DNA of 64,000 nt from Variovorax paradoxus (GTDB lineage: Bacteria; Pseudomonadota; Gammaproteobacteria; Burkholderiales; Burkholderiaceae_C), in assembly GCF_030815855.1 (NCBI RefSeq), contig NZ_JAUSXG010000001.1, forward strand, positions 2,356,001 to 2,420,000, read 5' to 3'. Made by a program: the position numbers and the translations under genes. The notes below the pieces were generated by a model that was not told where the DNA came from, did no database searches, and worked only from the letters and a program-made list of their open reading frames with translations. Below, in pieces: positions 59,402-64,000 of the stretch (position 1 is its first letter; each line of letters opens with the position of its first letter).

Positions 59402-60688
59402 CTACTTCAAAGTGGCGCCGCCGCGCGCGAGGTACTGACTCGACAGGCGGGCGAATTGGCCGCCATCGGTGGTGATCGACGTCTGAAACTGTCCCCCGGT
59501 ACTGAAGACGATCGCGAACGTGTGCGTGTCGCCATACTCCTGCGCGTTGCGCAGCATGTAGTCGACATGGTTGTCGCGGTAGTGCAGATCGGTGCCGCCA
59601 GGCGTGGTGGACGGCACGCCCATCGGGGTCTGCCACCACAAAATCGGCAGTCCATTGCCGAGCGCCGCGCGATAGGCCGAGATCTGGCTTTGGGACTCAT
59701 GGAAGTTCGGGCTGGTCTGGTTGCTTTCATCCCAATAGAACGGACCTGTTCGCCCTGTGCATTCCGCCGGAGGCGACGGGACTTCCCTGCAGCCCGCGTC
59801 GCGGTCGGTGGTCTGGGCAACGATGAAGTCCGCCTGATGCGCCCCGACCGCCCGCATCTGCGCGGCGATTTCGGCAGGCGTACCGCTCCAGAACGCGGGC
59901 GGGAACCCCAGCAGCGCCTTGGGCGCGATCTGCCTGCCCATCTGCACCAGGCATTGGCCGAGACCTGCGGCGGTGTTCGGCAACGCCGAACATTCGGGCT
60001 GGCTGCTCACGATCGCCGCTATTTGCGCCGCATCGCGATTCGGCGCCTGCGCCGCAACGAAGCCCCAGAAGTCCGGCTCCAGGTTGACCAGGACGGGCGT
60101 TCCGAGGGCTGCCATGCGCTGGTACATCAGCCGCACCTGCGCCCAGTAGCCCGTCATGAAGGCCGTGTCGTTGACGGCACTCATGTTGCCCTCGCCGGTC
60201 GTCGCCATCTGGTAGAGCGTGAACATCGGAACCGCGCCGTAAGCCTGGATGGCCTGCGCGGTGTAGGTGATGTACGCCCCGTCGGGGCTGTTCCAGGTGG
60301 GCCAGGCGCCCGCGCCAACGCCCACGAGGTAGGTATCCACGATGTCGGGGTGAATGTCCTGGCTTTTCATCTGATCGAGAGGATTGCCTGCGCCGAGTCC
60401 GAGCAGCACGCGAGCGGGCTTGCCGAGCCGGGTGACCAATGCGGTGGTCGACGGGATGGGCGAAGGGTCGCCACCCGTGGTGCCGCCACCTGCAGTGCCT
60501 CCACCTGTTGCAGTGCCTCCGCTGGCGGTGCCTCCACTCTGGCCACTGCCGCCTTGGCCGCTGCTGTTGCCCGCAAAGCCGATCAGGCCGGCCGAGCCGC
60601 CTTGACTACCACCGCCGCCGCCACCGCAGCCGAACAGGAGCACCGAAAACATCAGTGCAGAAACGCACCGTCGAGAAAAAATGATCAT
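59402..60688 (-). CDS. Lipoprotein with glycine-rich linker and TIM-barrel-like domain, unknown
   Basis: 428 residues from ATG 60688; longer frames upstream lack a signal. Lipobox SVLLFGC, then a low-complexity Gly/Ser/Thr tract (residues about 22-75, built from GGTASGGTATGGGTAGGG-like units). The remaining ~350 residues (VLLGLGAGNPLDQMKSQDIHPDIVDTYLVG, VPMFTLYQMATTGEGN, VLVNLEPDFWGFV, LPILWWQTPMG) look like a barrel glycoside hydrolase with acidic residues in LEPDFW. No exact family recognised. Outer-surface enzyme is a guess. Confidence 0.68.
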   Translation of the reverse strand: MIIFSRRCVSALMFSVLLFGCGGGGGGSQGGSAGLIGFAGNSSGQGGSGQSGGTASGGTATGGGTAGGGTTGGDPSPIPSTTALVTRLGKPARVLLGLGAGNPLDQMKSQDIHPDIVDTYLVGVGAGAWPTWNSPDGAYITYTAQAIQAYGAVPMFTLYQMATTGEGNMSAVNDTAFMTGYWAQVRLMYQRMAALGTPVLVNLEPDFWGFVAAQAPNRDAAQIAAIVSSQPECSALPNTAAGLGQCLVQMGRQIAPKALLGFPPAFWSGTPAEIAAQMRAVGAHQADFIVAQTTDRDAGCREVPSPPAECTGRTGPFYWDESNQTSPNFHESQSQISAYRAALGNGLPILWWQTPMGVPSTTPGGTDLHYRDNHVDYMLRNAQEYGDTHTFAIVFSTGGQFQTSITTDGGQFARLSSQYLARGGATLK

Positions 60689-60960
60689 GCAAAGAGCGCT
60701 TTTCTGATTGGAAGAAATCGGCCACGTAGCCGCGGCACAAAGCGCACGATCCATGCCCACGTTCCGGCCAGGGCTGGAAACGCCAGTTTCGTTCCAAAAA
60801 GTGACACGCAGCGTCGCTTCGGACCCGGCGTTCGACAGTTGTGGCTCGCCTTTCAAGCCAAGACCGACAAAATTGGAACACCGGGGCGGCCGCGGCAGCT
60901 GGTATTTGCGGCTGCGCGCAAGAAGGGTCGGAGATCGCCGGAACCGAACTCCGCAATCGC

Positions 60961-61290
60961 CTATAGCTTGAAGATCCGATCCATCCCCACCCACTTTTCC
61001 CCTTCAGGCGTCCAGGGCGTAGGCGCCTGAAACCTCCACATCAGCTCTTCCCACGCCCGGATCTTCGGATCGTTCCGCGTCGCAGCCGCCATCGCTTCGG
61101 CGTCGTAGCTTGCATCATCCGTTTCCATCAGCATGACCATGCGCGTGCCGAGCCGGTAGATCTCCATTCCGGTCACGCCGTGCGCACGCAGATGCGCGCG
61201 CACCTCTGGCCAGATGTCGCGGTGATAGGCCTCGTACTCGGCGATCAGCGCCGGGTCGTCTTTGAGGTCAAGGGCAAGGCAGTGGCGCAT
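60961..61290 (-). CDS. L-rhamnose mutarotase family protein (RhaM/RhaU)
   Basis: 109 residues. YEAYHRDIWPEVRAHLRAHGVTGMEIYRLG with the active-site His, MLMETDD, and WEELMWRFQAPTPWTPEGEKW. Interconverts alpha and beta anomers of L-rhamnose or L-fucose. The next genes (SDR, L-fuconate dehydratase) make L-fucose the likely substrate. Confidence 0.88.
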   Translation of the reverse strand: MRHCLALDLKDDPALIAEYEAYHRDIWPEVRAHLRAHGVTGMEIYRLGTRMVMLMETDDASYDAEAMAAATRNDPKIRAWEELMWRFQAPTPWTPEGEKWVGMDRIFKL

Positions 61291-61336
61291 GGGTCGTTCG
61301 ATCCGGGTCGTCGATGAAAGAAAAAGCCGGATGCGA

Positions 61337-62149
<813 letters not shown>

Positions 62150-63430
62150 TCATCCGCGAAAACGGTAGCGCTCGAGCGACTCTGGCTTCATGGTGATCGA
62201 GAATCCCGCGCCTGTCGGCGGCATGTACGCGGCGTTGCGAATCACGCAAGGCTCGACGAAGTGCTCATGCAGGTGGTCCACGTACTCGACCACCCTACCC
62301 TCGCGCGTTCCGGCAATGCACAGGTAGTCGATCATCGAAAGATGCTGCACGTACTCGCACAGCCCCACGCCACCCGCATGCGGGCACACGGGCAGCTTGT
62401 ACTTCGCGGCCATCAGCATCACCGCGAGAATCTCGTTCACGCCGCCGAGCCGGCACGCATCGATCTGCACCACGTCGATGGCCCCGCGCATGATGAACTG
62501 CTTGAACATGATGCGGTTCTGGCACATCTCGCCCGTGGCCACCCTCACCACCGGCGCGATGCCTTCGCGGATCTTGCGATGGCCTTCCACGTCATCGGGA
62601 CTCGTCGGCTCCTCGATGAACCAGGGCTTGGCGAACGCGAGCTGCCGCACCCAGTCGATGGCCTGGTCGACCTCCCACACCTGGTTGGCATCGATCATCA
62701 GGTGCCGGTCGGGCCCGAGCACTTCGCGCGCCACTCTCAGGCGGCGGATGTCGTCCTGCAGGTCGCGCCCCACTTTCAGCTTGACGTGGTTGAAGCCCGC
62801 GTCGACCGCCTCCTGCGCCAGATGCCGCAGCTTCTCGTCGGAGTAGCCGAGCCATCCGGCCGACGTGGTGTAGCACGGGTAGCCCTCGGCCTGTAGCGTG
62901 GTCACGCGCTCGGCCTTGCCGGCCGCCGCATCACGCAGCAACGCCAGCGCCTCATCGCGCGTGATGCAGTCGGTGATGTAGCGAAAGTCGATGCAGCGCA
63001 CCAGTTCCTCGGGGCTCATGTCCGCCACCAGCTGCCACACCGGCTTGCCTTCGGACTTGGCCCACAGGTCCCACATCGCATTGACCACCGCGCCGGTCGC
63101 GAGGTGAATCGCGCCCTTGTCGGGGCCGATCCAGCGCAACTGGCTGTCGGAGGTGATGTGCCGCCAGAAGCGGCCCATGTCCTCGGCCACCCACTGCAGG
63201 TCGAGCCCGACGACCAGGTGACGCATCGCCTCGATGGCCGCGCAGCAGATCTCGTTGCCGCGGCCGATGGTGAAGGTCAGGCCGTGGCCTTCGAGCCCGG
63301 GCTGGTCCGTCTCCAACACGACATACGCCGCGGAGTAATCCGGGTCGGGGTTCATCGCGTCGGAGCCGTCGAGCTGCTGCGAAGTCGGAAAGCGCACGTC
63401 CAGTACGCGCATGGATCGGACGATGGTCAT
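62150..63430 (-). CDS. L-fuconate dehydratase
   Basis: 426 residues, enolase superfamily and close to the family's usual ~430. VRFPTSQQLDGSDAMNPDPDYSAAYV at the start, catalytic KxK in NHVKLKVG, metal sites DANQVW, FIEEPTSP and ATGEMCQN, and His in PHAGGVGL. Dehydrates L-fuconate to 2-keto-3-deoxy-L-fuconate. The cluster order (sugar-binding protein, dehydratase, SDR, mutarotase) fits L-fucose catabolism. Confidence 0.92.
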   Translation of the reverse strand: MTIVRSMRVLDVRFPTSQQLDGSDAMNPDPDYSAAYVVLETDQPGLEGHGLTFTIGRGNEICCAAIEAMRHLVVGLDLQWVAEDMGRFWRHITSDSQLRWIGPDKGAIHLATGAVVNAMWDLWAKSEGKPVWQLVADMSPEELVRCIDFRYITDCITRDEALALLRDAAAGKAERVTTLQAEGYPCYTTSAGWLGYSDEKLRHLAQEAVDAGFNHVKLKVGRDLQDDIRRLRVAREVLGPDRHLMIDANQVWEVDQAIDWVRQLAFAKPWFIEEPTSPDDVEGHRKIREGIAPVVRVATGEMCQNRIMFKQFIMRGAIDVVQIDACRLGGVNEILAVMLMAAKYKLPVCPHAGGVGLCEYVQHLSMIDYLCIAGTREGRVVEYVDHLHEHFVEPCVIRNAAYMPPTGAGFSITMKPESLERYRFRG

Positions 63431-63454
63431 GAACGGAGCCTTCGCGGAAAAGGA

Positions 63455-64000
63455 TCAGTCGTACAGAACGGCGGCGATCTTCGGATCGGCGATGTTGGTC
63501 TTGTCGTACCAGAAGAACCCGGTATCGACCACCTTGGGCAGCTTCTCGCCCTTGATCGCTTTCACCGCCATTTCCACGGTCTTGTAGCCCATGCCCACCG
63601 GGTTCTGCGTGATGGCGCCGGCCATGCTGCCGTCCATGATCGCGTTCTTCTGCTGCTTGCCGGAGTCGTAGCCGATGATCACGACCTTGCCGTTGCGCTT
63701 CATCTCCTTCACGCCATTGACCACGCCAATGGCGGAGCCCTCGTTGGCGCCGAAGATGCCCTTGATGTTCGGCGAGGCCTGCAATATGGACTTGGTGATC
63801 TCGGTCGACTTCAGCTGGTCGCCGCCGCCGTACTGAACGCTCACGATCTTGATGTTCGGGTAGGTCGACTTGATGCGGTTGACGAAGCCGTCGCGCCGGT
63901 CCACGCCGGTGCGGCTGGTCTGGTCGTGCACCACCAGCGCGACCTCGCCCGACTTGCCGATCAGCTCGGCCATCTTGTCGGCGGCCATGGCGGCGGCGGC
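63455..64000 (-). CDS. Sugar-binding periplasmic protein (RbsB-like), C-terminal part
   Basis: The reading frame enters from beyond the window end; 181 codons are visible. Type I periplasmic binding fold: SGEVALVVHDQTSRTGVDRRDGF, GIFGANEGSAIGVVNGV, VVIIGYDSGKQQKNAI, AGAITQNPVGMGYKTV. Probably the receptor of an L-fucose-type ABC importer whose other genes lie to the right. The N-terminus and signal peptide are outside. Confidence 0.9.
   Translation of the reverse strand, partial: AAAAMAADKMAELIGKSGEVALVVHDQTSRTGVDRRDGFVNRIKSTYPNIKIVSVQYGGGDQLKSTEITKSILQASPNIKGIFGANEGSAIGVVNGVKEMKRNGKVVIIGYDSGKQQKNAIMDGSMAGAITQNPVGMGYKTVEMAVKAIKGEKLPKVVDTGFFWYDKTNIADPKIAAVLYD

Noticed and set aside
58262..61030. 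922-codon plus-strand frame
   Set aside because: It runs in another frame of the SMP-30 gene and then antisense to the lipoprotein; arginine- and alanine-rich low-quality protein without domains.

Overview
The window is high-GC DNA from what looks like a betaproteobacterium of the Comamonadaceae, most likely Variovorax or a close relative. This is inferred from the ygfZ / mltG-tmk-holB-pilZ-tatD block, the many LysR regulators, the Bug-type solute receptors, the several sugar and sugar-acid catabolic operons, and two intergenic repeat types I associate with this family. No identity search was possible.

Layout. 1-766: 5' part of a type VI secretion VgrG (minus strand), then a long imperfect inverted repeat. 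1.2-5.2 kb: iron-type alcohol dehydrogenase, alpha/beta hydrolase, a thioesterase-GNAT fusion and a lipoprotein. 5.4-11.8 kb: a housekeeping block (ygfZ; mltG-tmk-holB-pilZ with ATGA overlaps; tatD plus an ankyrin protein; DUF2726). 12.4-18.0 kb: a very large trimeric autotransporter adhesin behind an AT-rich leader, followed by an OmpA-type lipoprotein. 18.3-22.9 kb: a secreted beta-rich protein, a GlxA-type AraC regulator, an SDR and a hydrolase. 23.0-33.5 kb: a catabolic island ruled by an IclR regulator. Its ABC importer is split between two divergent operons that also carry FAH-fold hydrolase and hydratase genes, an AroE-like dehydrogenase, a Gfo/Idh/MocA enzyme and a cupin. 33.5-38.4 kb: a small repressor module, then an array of 12 recognisable tRNA genes plus two remnants on the plus strand. 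An IS3-family element interrupts the array, and an HNH nuclease gene follows it.

38.5-49.7 kb: a sugar-acid operon group (Bug receptor, IlvD/Edd dehydratase, lactonase-like amidohydrolase, LysR, DapA-family enzyme, complete sugar ABC importer, Gfo/Idh/MocA dehydrogenase). Together these could form a non-phosphorylative oxidative sugar pathway. Two promoters of this group share a 21-bp palindrome with a conserved tail, which suggests one LysR regulon. 49.7-57.2 kb: an aldo/keto reductase with a divergent LysR, a family B DNA polymerase whose GTG start overlaps the stop of another LysR gene, and D-tartrate dehydratase with a Bug receptor. 57.3-64 kb: GST, SMP-30 lactonase, a glycine-rich lipoprotein, and an L-fucose-type cluster (mutarotase, SDR, L-fuconate dehydratase, sugar-binding protein cut by the window end).

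The most unusual region is the tRNA array at 34.98-37.80 kb. It combines many isotypes in about 1.5 kb of non-IS DNA, several non-canonical arms, an IS inserted inside a T-loop, and a repressor/operator module immediately upstream. Next are the paired regulator palindromes of the IclR and LysR catabolic loci.
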